Source: Bacteroidales bacterium (lineage in GTDB: Bacteria; Bacteroidota; Bacteroidia; Bacteroidales; Tenuifilaceae). Taken from it: 10,458 bases of DNA. The stretch lies in the NCBI GenBank assembly GCA_003531155.1, contig DQHR01000025.1:1-10458 (forward strand). The letters are read 5' to 3'. The position numbers and the translations under genes are program-made. The notes beneath the pieces are model-generated. The model did no database searches. It worked only from the letters and a program-made list of their open reading frames with translations, and was not told where the DNA came from. Of this stretch, positions 1-6,794 are shown in pieces (positions within the stretch are counted from its first letter, which is position 1; each line of letters begins with the position of its first letter).

Positions 1-69
1 AAGTTTAATGCAGAAAAAACATTTACGATGCCTCCAGATTTCGATAAATGTTTTTTCTGCATTAAACTT
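1..69. repeat. Large perfect inverted repeat (25-bp arms, 19-nt loop)
   Basis: The arm at 1-25 is the exact reverse complement of the arm at 45-69, with a 19-nt spacer between them. Each arm carries an A-run or T-run inside the stem (GCAGAAAAAAC / GTTTTTTCTGC), not a T-run after the stem. That makes it an unusual intrinsic terminator, although a bidirectional terminator for a gene outside the window remains possible. Other readings are a dispersed palindromic element or a small MITE. The repeat begins exactly at the window edge, so the arms may extend further left. No coding sequence overlaps it. Confidence 0.85.
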
Positions 70-161
70 TGCAGAAAACAAAGTGACTAAAAAATTATAG
101 TTCTCTCACTAGCCTCGAACAGTGTCTGCTAAATGTTCTGTTTAACCTAAGTAAATAACCT

Positions 162-183
162 CAATCCCCTATCAAGGGGATTG
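162..183 (+). terminator. Hairpin with T-rich tail, candidate rightward terminator
   Basis: CAATCCCCT (162-170) and AGGGGATTG (175-183) form a perfect 9-bp stem around an ATCA loop. The + strand continues with TTTCATTTTATCTTG, which is T-rich. The minus-strand continuation is not T-rich, so the hairpin suits a rightward transcript entering from left of the window better than the leftward phospholipase gene. The tail is interrupted, so strength is uncertain. The element also resembles the short G/C-core palindromes scattered in Bacteroidota intergenic DNA. Confidence 0.5.
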
Positions 184-230
184 TTTCATTTTATCTTGTT
201 GAGTTAACCAAAGCTCTTTGCTTTACGCCG

Positions 231-272
231 TTAGAATTTTTTATTGCATTTAAATGCAATAAGGTAATTCTA
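231..272. repeat. Nested palindrome just downstream of the phospholipase stop codon
   Basis: Positions 241-262 form a 22-nt perfect palindrome (TTATTGCAT-TTAA-ATGCAATAA). It sits inside an outer 8-bp inverted repeat, TTAGAATT (231-238) and AATTCTAA (265-272). It begins 4 bp beyond the stop codon of the leftward phospholipase gene, where a 3'-end structure is expected. It is almost entirely A/T and neither strand shows a proper T-run after it, so a role in termination or mRNA 3'-end protection is an inference. Confidence 0.55.
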
Positions 273-275
273 ACC

Positions 276-1175
276 TTAAGCCTTAAAAAACTGCACTAAA
301 TTTTCAATCTCACCATTAGTAAGGCTATACCCATGATTATAGAGGTTAGCCCGTTTTTGGAAATTGTGCTCGGTCCTATTTATTATTAATTCGGGCTGTG
401 GGGCAATAATATAAAGCCTTCCCTCCTTCTCCATTTCGTTACAAAAATCGAGAGTTTTGTTATACTCCTCATTTCGGTTAATAATGGCCTTTAAAAAGGC
501 AGCATTTTTACGAAATGCAAGCTTGTACAAAAACGAACTTTTCGGAATCTCCTTTCTGTAGCCTCGTGGTCGGGTAAGTACTACAACCACTTTTTTATGC
601 TTTTCTAAAGCATACTTTACAGGAATTGAATCTGACACACCACCATCGTAGAAATGGTGCCCGTTAATTTCAACAGGCTTTGACATAAGCGGTATGCTCG
701 ACGATGCGCGCAGAACTCTATTTAACCCAAACTGCGAAATTTCATTTTTTGAAATAACAACACTTTTGCCCGTGCTAAAAGATGTGGCAATAACATCAAA
801 TTCGGATGGATTCTGGTAAAACGCTTTTTCATCGAACGGGATTAAGCGTTGGGGAATTTCCTCGAAAATAAACTCCATATTAAAATATGAGCCATTCATT
901 AAAAGGTGCTTAATCCCCATAAAACGTTTATCGGAAGGGGCCTCAACATTCACCTTCCAGTTTCGTCCATTTTGGCGCGATATAAAACTTGCCCCGGTGC
1001 ACGCTCCTGCCGATACGCCAACTACTCTTGGAAAATCGATATGGTATTCGAGAAAACTTTCAAGTACACCGCTGGTAAATGCGCCACGAAGTCCGCCGCC
1101 TTCAAGAACCAAACACGTATCATTCGTTTTTGCACCTACGTGTTCCTGTGTTATATTATCTAATGCTTGTTTCAT
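276..1175 (-). CDS. Patatin-like phospholipase, YjjU type
   Basis: This is a predicted cytoplasmic serine lipid acyl hydrolase of the patatin family. The 299-residue protein has no signal peptide or membrane helix. The visible family motifs are the glycine-rich oxyanion loop G26-G-G-L-R-G31, the nucleophile elbow G53-V-S-A-G57 with catalytic Ser55, and the DGG motif at 177-179 with catalytic Asp177, so the Ser-Asp dyad is complete. Between them lies the conserved R-A-S-S-S-I-P stretch (156-162). Residues after about 200 resemble the C-terminal extension (DUF6363) of E. coli YjjU, and overall length and motif spacing also fit YjjU better than plant patatins. The substrate is unknown; phospholipids or other acyl esters are expected from the family. 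The start is the ATG whose complement is at 1173-1175, about 20 residues before the oxyanion loop, with no clear Shine-Dalgarno. It is apparently monocistronic, with hairpins beyond its 3' end. Confidence 0.9.
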   Translation of the reverse strand: MKQALDNITQEHVGAKTNDTCLVLEGGGLRGAFTSGVLESFLEYHIDFPRVVGVSAGACTGASFISRQNGRNWKVNVEAPSDKRFMGIKHLLMNGSYFNMEFIFEEIPQRLIPFDEKAFYQNPSEFDVIATSFSTGKSVVISKNEISQFGLNRVLRASSSIPLMSKPVEINGHHFYDGGVSDSIPVKYALEKHKKVVVVLTRPRGYRKEIPKSSFLYKLAFRKNAAFLKAIINRNEEYNKTLDFCNEMEKEGRLYIIAPQPELIINRTEHNFQKRANLYNHGYSLTNGEIENLVQFFKA

Positions 1176-1335
1176 GGCGCAATTAATAAAAAAGTTTTCA
1201 TAGTATTTTGGCTTGTAACAAAATTTATGAAATTAATATATGATTAAAGGATGTAAAGGGTTTTACGCTTCGCCTTGCCTCTGCAATGATGTAAATAGCA
1301 AATAAATTTCTCAATAGCCTAATTTACCGCGCCTG

Positions 1336-1357
1336 CCCCTCCTTAAAAAAGGAGGGG
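1336..1357. repeat. Short G/C palindrome (CCCCTCCTT-AAAA-AAGGAGGGG)
   Basis: Perfect 9-bp arms at 1336-1344 and 1349-1357 surround an AAAA loop. It stands out as a G/C-rich island in AT-rich DNA. It lies far from both neighbouring 3' ends, since both flanking genes start outward from this spacer, so it is unlikely to be a terminator. From memory, very similar CCCTCCTT/AAGGAGGG palindromes recur many times between genes in Bacteroidota genomes, in the manner of REP sequences. Only one exact copy is in this window. Confidence 0.6.
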
Positions 1358-1482
1358 ATAAACTACCACAAGCATATTCTGAATAGAGAATTACGTTGCC
1401 ATATTATCTTTATTTCATCGTCTAATAATTGCTTAGTCTCTGTGTGGAGAAACGAATAAACAGTGTTAAAAAAGATCGACAA

Positions 1483-1502
1483 TATCTAGATAAATTTTAT
1501 CT
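1483..1502. promoter_or_regulatory. Overlapping AT palindromes upstream of the protease/CBM48 operon
   Basis: TATCTAGATA (1483-1492) is a perfect 10-bp palindrome. It overlaps AGATAAA-T-TTTATCT (1488-1502), which has 7-bp arms about one base. The pair ends 18 bp before the ATG at 1521, where an operator or a 5'-UTR hairpin would be placed. AT-rich palindromes arise easily by chance in such DNA, so this is weak. Confidence 0.25.
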
Positions 1503-1520
1503 TAGAGGAAATTTCAGGGT

Positions 1521-2534
1521 ATGAGGTTTCCCTTCATTATTATTGAACTTCTGCTTATTAATCTAATAGTTGCATCGGATAACTCAACCTTATCGTATTC
1601 CATTCAGTTTAAAAATTCTAGCTACACAACCAATAGCCCAAGCCATTTATTAGACCTAACATGGGAAGATCCAGAGTTTCTTTACCAGTTTGATTCAATA
1701 ACAATACCGCTTAAACATGCTGGCAAGCTGTTAATGGTTGAGGCATGTATTGATGGGCAAATAGGCAACCTAGTATTCGATACCGGGGCATCGAGCTTGG
1801 TGCTCAATAATACTTACTTTCGAAATTATAATCGCTACGAAAGCGTTTCGCCCAATGGTATTACCGGTTCGCTAGGGAAGATATACAGAACAATTGTTGA
1901 TAGCTTAAAGATAAATGGGTTACTCTACCGAAATGTTAACGCCGATCTTGCAAATCTGGGTCACATCGAAAACCGACGAGGAATCAAAGTTCTTGGGCTT
2001 TTTGGCTTTAACCTTCTGCGTAATTTTGAGATAATTATTGATGTTAAAAAAAACGAACTCAAGCTGATACGACTTGATAAAAAAGGGAATAGAGTAAATG
2101 GGATAAAAAATAATTTTAAACCCGATTATTCTCAAGAAGTAAAAGAGACAAATAGTATTTTATTTGTTAATGGTGAAATTGGGGGGAGAACTCTTAAATT
2201 TTGTTTTGATACAGGTGCCGAGATAAATGCAATTAGTAATAGCGAACATAAAATGGTTTTAAATACAATTTCGGTAACCCGCCGTTCAAAAATGGGAGGT
2301 GCAAGTTCCAACGTTGCAGAGGTTTTATATGGAATTATGAATGATTTTCAGTTTGGAGGTAGGAAACTAGAAAACATGCAAACTATAATCTCGAATCTAT
2401 CGGCATTAGAAGAGGGTTATGGCTTACAGTTTAGCGGTGTGTTGGGTTACGATTTTTTGGAAAAGGGAGTAATTTGCATTAATTTGAGAAAAAAACAGTT
2501 TGGAATTCGTTTTAATAAAGCAGAAAAGGAATGA
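1521..2534 (+). CDS. Exported two-lobed aspartyl protease (clan AA)
   Basis: A predicted exported aspartic protease of 337 residues. A hydrophobic N-terminus (about 3-18) acts as signal peptide, with likely cleavage near A18-S19. Two homologous lobes follow. Lobe 1 (about 58-185) has the catalytic F-D87-T-G-A motif and ends in the G-L-F-G-F-N-L-L segment (159-166) that closes the retropepsin/pepsin fold. Lobe 2 (about 211-332) repeats this with F-D230-T-G-A and a G-V-L-G-Y-D-F-L segment. One chain thus supplies both catalytic aspartates, as pepsins do, but each lobe looks like the bacterial Asp_protease_2 (retropepsin-like) type. The start at 1521 has AGAGGA about 11 nt upstream and gives a proper signal peptide. 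The stop codon overlaps the next start (ATGA), so the two proteins should be translationally coupled. The substrate is unknown; action in the periplasm or at the cell surface is inferred. Confidence 0.85.
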   Translation: MRFPFIIIELLLINLIVASDNSTLSYSIQFKNSSYTTNSPSHLLDLTWEDPEFLYQFDSITIPLKHAGKLLMVEACIDGQIGNLVFDTGASSLVLNNTYFRNYNRYESVSPNGITGSLGKIYRTIVDSLKINGLLYRNVNADLANLGHIENRRGIKVLGLFGFNLLRNFEIIIDVKKNELKLIRLDKKGNRVNGIKNNFKPDYSQEVKETNSILFVNGEIGGRTLKFCFDTGAEINAISNSEHKMVLNTISVTRRSKMGGASSNVAEVLYGIMNDFQFGGRKLENMQTIISNLSALEEGYGLQFSGVLGYDFLEKGVICINLRKKQFGIRFNKAEKE

Positions 2535-3970
2535 GATATTTTAATAAATATGTTATGATTCTGCTTTGCGCTTTGCTTTTCCAAAATAGCAGGGCTCAAA
2601 ATAATCTTCAAACGCTTTGCCGAATTGAGGATGGGAAGTTAATTTTTCAGATTAACCTTAAATGGAGTCTCGATAAGAGAATAGAGATAAGCAAACAGTA
2701 CGATTTAGATAGCTTAGTTCTTGCAAAGGTATTCGAAGGGGAAACCAACTTTAAAATTGCAAATGAAACTTGGTCCGTTACAAAAGTAACTCCACAAATA
2801 GTTGAACTATCGAAGGTTTTAGACGAACAATCATCTGTTAGCAAGAACAATGTTTTGCTAATGTTTGATAATAATAGTAGCGATAAATTGAAATACAAAG
2901 GGGCTGAGTTTGCAAATTTTGGGGTGAATAGGTTTAAGATAAAATCAGCTTTTCAATACATTAACGGAATAGCAATATTCTTTTTACCAAATAATAGTAA
3001 AGCACAAAAGGTTTATCTATCGGGCACATTTAACGACTGGAGTACTATGCAAACACCGATGCATAAAAGCGATTCGGGATGGGTTGTAGCAATAAAACTT
3101 CAGCCAGGAATGTATTACTATAAGTATATTATTGATGGAAAATGGAAAGAAGATCCCAATAATATAAATAGAATAAGCGATGGAAACTGGGGCTATAATT
3201 CAATTACCTACTGCTATAACTTTCAATTTGAACTCAAAGGAAAAGATTATGCCCAAAGAGTTTACGTAGCTGGTAGCTTCAACAATTGGAATCCCGATGA
3301 GCTAAAAATGAGCAGAACAAAAAGCGGTTGGGTTTTGCCTATGTTTTTAAGGGAGGGGACTCATGCCTATAAGTTCATTATTGATGGTACTTGGATTATC
3401 GACCCTGCAAATAGTGTTTCTCGTCCTGATGGGCGTGGAAATATTAATTCATTTGTGGGAATTGGCGAGGAGTATCAGTTTAAACTCGAGGGATACTCGC
3501 TTGCAAGTAAAGTATTCTTAACCGGCGATTTTAATGATTGGAATCAGCGCGAACTCGGAATGGAAAGGACACCTGGAGGCTGGCAAATAAGCTATGCCTT
3601 GGGTGCAGGCAACTATGAGTATAAGTTTATAGTTGATGGTAAATTTATTACCGATCCTAAAAATCCTTATAAAACAGGTAAAGGAAACTATATAAATTCG
3701 TTCTTAGCCTTTAAAGCAAACCACGTGTTTACGCTGAACAAATTCCTAACTGCCAATAATGTTTGTATCTCCGGAAGTTTTAATAATTGGAGCAGGGATA
3801 GCCGAATGGCAAAAAAAGATGGAAAATGGGTTTTCCCAATCTTCCTTAGACCCGGAAAATATACCTACAAATTCATTATTGATGGCGATTGGATTTTAGA
3901 TCCGGATAATAAACTTTGGGAAGAAAATGAGTTTGGTACAGGTAATTCTGTTCTTTGGATTCAGCCATAA
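2531..3970 (+). CDS. Exported protein with four tandem CBM48/AMPK-type glycogen-binding domains
   Basis: The 479-residue protein has a signal peptide (about 1-22, ending S-R-A-Q), an N-terminal region of about 120 residues I do not recognise, then four repeats of about 83 residues reaching the C-terminus (roughly 146-230, 231-315, 316-396, 397-479). Each carries the E-set/CBM48 signature: a V-x-[LVI]-[SAT]-G-x-F-N-[DN]-W turn (Trp at 170, 253, 337, 420), a G-W or K-W strand, then Y-K-[FY]-I-[IV]-D-G followed by a D-P motif. In AMPK beta subunits and glycogen-branching enzymes such modules bind alpha-glucans. No glycoside hydrolase or other catalytic domain is present, so this is probably a multivalent binding or scaffold protein; the glycan ligand is inferred. 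The start overlaps the protease stop by 4 nt, with AAAAGGA directly before the ATG. No SusC/SusD or amylase gene is nearby. Confidence 0.88.
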   Translation: MRYFNKYVMILLCALLFQNSRAQNNLQTLCRIEDGKLIFQINLKWSLDKRIEISKQYDLDSLVLAKVFEGETNFKIANETWSVTKVTPQIVELSKVLDEQSSVSKNNVLLMFDNNSSDKLKYKGAEFANFGVNRFKIKSAFQYINGIAIFFLPNNSKAQKVYLSGTFNDWSTMQTPMHKSDSGWVVAIKLQPGMYYYKYIIDGKWKEDPNNINRISDGNWGYNSITYCYNFQFELKGKDYAQRVYVAGSFNNWNPDELKMSRTKSGWVLPMFLREGTHAYKFIIDGTWIIDPANSVSRPDGRGNINSFVGIGEEYQFKLEGYSLASKVFLTGDFNDWNQRELGMERTPGGWQISYALGAGNYEYKFIVDGKFITDPKNPYKTGKGNYINSFLAFKANHVFTLNKFLTANNVCISGSFNNWSRDSRMAKKDGKWVFPIFLRPGKYTYKFIIDGDWILDPDNKLWEENEFGTGNSVLWIQP

Positions 3971-3978
3971 AACAGTAA

Positions 3979-4037
3979 GCTGAACGCTTTCATTAATCGA
4001 AAATAGATGTTTCACTTTGTTCAGCATGACATAACAT
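3979..4037. repeat. Possible REP-like element with GCTGAAC / GTTCAGC ends
   Basis: GCTGAAC at about 3980 and GTTCAGC at about 4019 are exact reverse complements 30-40 bp apart, just after the CBM48 gene. The right part (GATGTTTCACTTTGTTCAGC followed by ATGACATAAC) resembles, from memory, a motif repeated between genes in many Bacteroidota genomes (variants of TTCAGCATGACA). The 7-bp arms alone would be weak evidence. The assignment rests on that resemblance and needs a genome-wide count. Confidence 0.35.
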
Positions 4038-4110
4038 CCAGTCAATAAGTATTGATAATCATTATGCTGTATTGCTCAAAACTCCCGCTAACTAATAACA
4101 CTATAATGCA

Positions 4111-4145
4111 GTTGCAGATAGTTTGTAGTTTAAACTATCTGCAAC
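4111..4145. terminator. Perfect 14-bp hairpin between convergent genes, candidate shared terminator
   Basis: GTTGCAGATAGTTT (4111-4124) and AAACTATCTGCAAC (4132-4145) are perfect reverse complements around a 7-nt loop. The hairpin lies between the stop of the CBM48 gene and the stop of the convergent DUF5916 gene, 16 bp from the latter. This is the classic place for a bidirectional terminator. There is no long T-run on either side, so termination may be weak or of another type. Confidence 0.55.
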
Positions 4146-4160
4146 TCGACTCTCTCTAAA

Positions 4161-6794
4161 CTAGCGCGAAAACCAATAATTAAACTTGATTAAAAACACG
4201 TTGTGCGCTGTAACACCAAACAAATCTTTCATATCATCTCTATAGGAAAAACTTCCAGTGCTCCCTGTACTACTCCTACCCTGCGACCATACGAAAAAGA
4301 AGGTTGAACCTCGCCTATACTCCCACCGAACAACCAAATTTGAACGAAACTCACGGATATTAAAATTGGGTTCATCAATACTATAATCGGGCGTTCCATC
4401 AATATTCTGATCCACATCATAAGAACCATCAGAATTTTTAATAAGCTGGTTATTGGTGAACAAGGCATACCGATCTCTGAATTTATCAGCATGGGGTGTG
4501 GTAATATATTTAAAGCTAGAGTATTTAATTGCCGAAATAAATGGCTGACCATAGTATTGAATAGATAACTCGGGAGTTAAAGTGTAATCGAGCCTAAAAG
4601 TAAAACTAAGCGTTTTTTGTTCAATTTGGGCAAAAATATAAAGGGGATCAACATTGTAATCATTTTCGGTTTGGAAGTACTGCAACTTGTCTTTCCCGAT
4701 AAAAAGATCTGGTTCAAATGATATGGATAACGAGTTCAACGGACGGACGTAGAGCCCCATCCAATACTCATAATTTTTATACCTATTCTTATCGCCCGAT
4801 CCATAATAACTTCCAATGTTAAATGCTACTTTCTTTGAATAATCGGAATTTATGTTCACGTTTGTACTCCACGTGCCGGGTAAAATAAACGATGGTCCCC
4901 CGCGTAATAGACTTGTTGATAAACTCTCATTTTGGCGACTTAACGAACCGTTTATTCTCCATCTATTTTTCAACTGAGAGTTAAAATTCAAGTTTTCATT
5001 AGTCGATAACAAATCGCCATTAAAATTCCAATAAGCCCAATAATTAAGGTTTAGAAAGAAATTCCGGAATATGCTGAAGGGTTCACGCAAATAGTATCCC
5101 ATCCACGTACCATGGTGGATAATATCTGAATATCGCATATAACCTAAGTCGTTAAATTCTAGTCCGGGGGATTTAAAGTTGACGCTTGATTCAAATTGAA
5201 TCTTCTTTTGCCCTTGCCTACCAAGTCTTAAAGAACCGCCATAACCCGATAAGGAAGTTAAGGTAGTATCGAGCGATAGGTGCTTGGCATCTGGGCGCTG
5301 GTAATATCTGGCTGATGACTCTTGGGTGTTGGTAATTGCCTTTGCATTGCCCTGAACGTTACTAAATGTGGCGTTTGCCATTATATAATAAATTCGCTCA
5401 TTCCAACTATGCTTAAAATCAATCCCTCCAGCATAAGCTGCTTTGTGAATATCTGTCATTGCAGGGTTAGTAATGTCGCGGTTAACCGCAGTAAAAATTC
5501 CTCCAAGAACAGTTTCGCCCTTATTATAATCTTTCTGCAACCTTGTTACAAAGTAGTTGGTTAAGGGTTCAACGCTCTCTTTCCGCCTATCCCCATTATT
5601 ATCAATTTCTGCTTTTTCGTTGGCAGTTGTGCTTTCAAGAACACCAACCGAGAGTCCTCTTTTTGTTTTTCCCGAGAGCTTAAATGCCGCTAGAATGGTT
5701 GATGCATCGGGCATTTTAACATATTCACCATCCGCTGTTTCGGGGTAATACTGTGGGTAACGACCAATACGTCGAGAATAGAAAAGGTTATCTTGTCCAA
5801 TATTATTGATAACAATAGGATTATTGGGTCGGAATTGATAGATATTCTTACCCTCAACAAAAAATGGACGTTGCTCCGAGAAATAAGATTCGAAAGCAGT
5901 TAGATTAACCTCTGATGGATCGGCCTCAACTTGACCAAAATCAGGGTTTACAGTAAAGTCGAGGGTAAAATCGTTTGTGATCCCAATTTTTCCATCAGCT
6001 CCTGCAGTAATCTTGCTCGATCTTCCATCGGCAAAAGGATTCCCCTTCTCTTTCTCAAAAAATTCGGTTTTTGCAACCAAGTAAGGTAGAATTTCAACCT
6101 GTCGCTTTGGTTTAATGTTCTTAATTCCATGTAATTCACCGAATAAATGTACCGTACCAGGTGACCCTTTTGGTATAAATTGCCATGTTGATCGCTCTTC
6201 GAGGCGATAAATGTGCCTCATAAACTGAATTCCCCAAATATGCTCTTCCTTATTACCAAATCGCAATTGGGTTAATGGAATACACATTTCAGCGCTCCAA
6301 CCCTCACTGTCAATTGATGTTTTCAATATCCAAACAGGATTCCAGCTCGAATCCCAATTATTTCCATCGAGGCTGATAGCCTCATCGCCTTTGGCTCCTG
6401 AAGCCATTGCCGTAAATGAAAAAGCCGTTTGCTTGTCGTAGTAGCTATCGATGTTGATTTCAACCATATCACCGCTGAAATCATCACGACGAGTAAGAAT
6501 TCTGCTTATTTTATTGGCTTCAGTATCAAATGCCCTGATAAAAACGTAAAGATTATCATCATCGTAAAGGATTTTAAACGACGTTTGTTGGCTAGGTGGT
6601 TGATTCTCGGAGGGAGTAGTTTGAATAAAATTTCCGCTCCATTCCACCAGATTCCAACACTGATCATTGGAGAATCCATCAATTTCAGGTGCAACTTCTG
6701 TAAATTTTGTTTGATAGGTTTTACGCTCAACCTCCTGTGAAACGCAATTAAAAGCAATAAAAAAAGCAAAGAAGTACAGAATAAGTTTTTTCAT
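4161..6794 (-). CDS. DUF5916 outer-membrane protein with CBM9-like N-terminal domain
   Basis: An 877-residue exported protein. Residues 1-19 form a signal peptide; a cysteine at 17 lacks a good lipobox. Residues about 25-225 match the carbohydrate-binding module 9-like fold found at the N-terminus of this family (I-D-G near 38-40, Y-D-D-D-N-L-Y-V-F at 77-85, W-G-I-Q-F near 187-191). From about 230 comes the DUF5916 region, with its hallmark N-P-D-F-G-Q-V-E-A-D-P (283-293) and F-S-E-Q-R-P-F-F-V-E-G (305-315). The rest has many alternating aromatic/polar strands, as in a beta-barrel, and the final strand ends K-F-N-Y-W-F-S-R, near the aromatic terminus expected for outer-membrane insertion. The family is abundant in Bacteroidota but its function is unsettled; carbohydrate or peptide uptake and surface roles are guesses. 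Full length for the family. The ATG complement is at 6792-6794, without a visible Shine-Dalgarno. Transcribed alone. Confidence 0.88.
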   Translation of the reverse strand: MKKLILYFFAFFIAFNCVSQEVERKTYQTKFTEVAPEIDGFSNDQCWNLVEWSGNFIQTTPSENQPPSQQTSFKILYDDDNLYVFIRAFDTEANKISRILTRRDDFSGDMVEINIDSYYDKQTAFSFTAMASGAKGDEAISLDGNNWDSSWNPVWILKTSIDSEGWSAEMCIPLTQLRFGNKEEHIWGIQFMRHIYRLEERSTWQFIPKGSPGTVHLFGELHGIKNIKPKRQVEILPYLVAKTEFFEKEKGNPFADGRSSKITAGADGKIGITNDFTLDFTVNPDFGQVEADPSEVNLTAFESYFSEQRPFFVEGKNIYQFRPNNPIVINNIGQDNLFYSRRIGRYPQYYPETADGEYVKMPDASTILAAFKLSGKTKRGLSVGVLESTTANEKAEIDNNGDRRKESVEPLTNYFVTRLQKDYNKGETVLGGIFTAVNRDITNPAMTDIHKAAYAGGIDFKHSWNERIYYIMANATFSNVQGNAKAITNTQESSARYYQRPDAKHLSLDTTLTSLSGYGGSLRLGRQGQKKIQFESSVNFKSPGLEFNDLGYMRYSDIIHHGTWMGYYLREPFSIFRNFFLNLNYWAYWNFNGDLLSTNENLNFNSQLKNRWRINGSLSRQNESLSTSLLRGGPSFILPGTWSTNVNINSDYSKKVAFNIGSYYGSGDKNRYKNYEYWMGLYVRPLNSLSISFEPDLFIGKDKLQYFQTENDYNVDPLYIFAQIEQKTLSFTFRLDYTLTPELSIQYYGQPFISAIKYSSFKYITTPHADKFRDRYALFTNNQLIKNSDGSYDVDQNIDGTPDYSIDEPNFNIREFRSNLVVRWEYRRGSTFFFVWSQGRSSTGSTGSFSYRDDMKDLFGVTAHNVFLIKFNYWFSR

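Larger units (their letters stand above)
1176..1520. other. Intergenic region between the phospholipase and protease genes
   Basis: The 345-bp spacer lies between divergently transcribed genes and must hold both promoters. I find no convincing small gene. It contains a perfect C/G hairpin at 1336-1357 and overlapping AT-rich palindromes at 1483-1502, listed separately. No exact TAnnTTTG -7 box is visible on either strand. The nearest is TAAATTTTG, with one extra base, on the minus strand around 1219-1227. Confidence 0.6.

Noticed and set aside
1..69. Integron attC site or CRISPR repeat
   Set aside because: There is no attC core motif, no integrase and no repeated units; it is a single palindrome.
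906..1203. Two plus-strand frames inside the phospholipase gene
   Set aside because: They overlap the conserved GGGLRG and GVSAG coding region on the other strand and show no protein-like features.
4209..6769. Several frames overlapping the DUF5916 gene on both strands
   Set aside because: All lie within a full-length conserved coding sequence and have no independent support.
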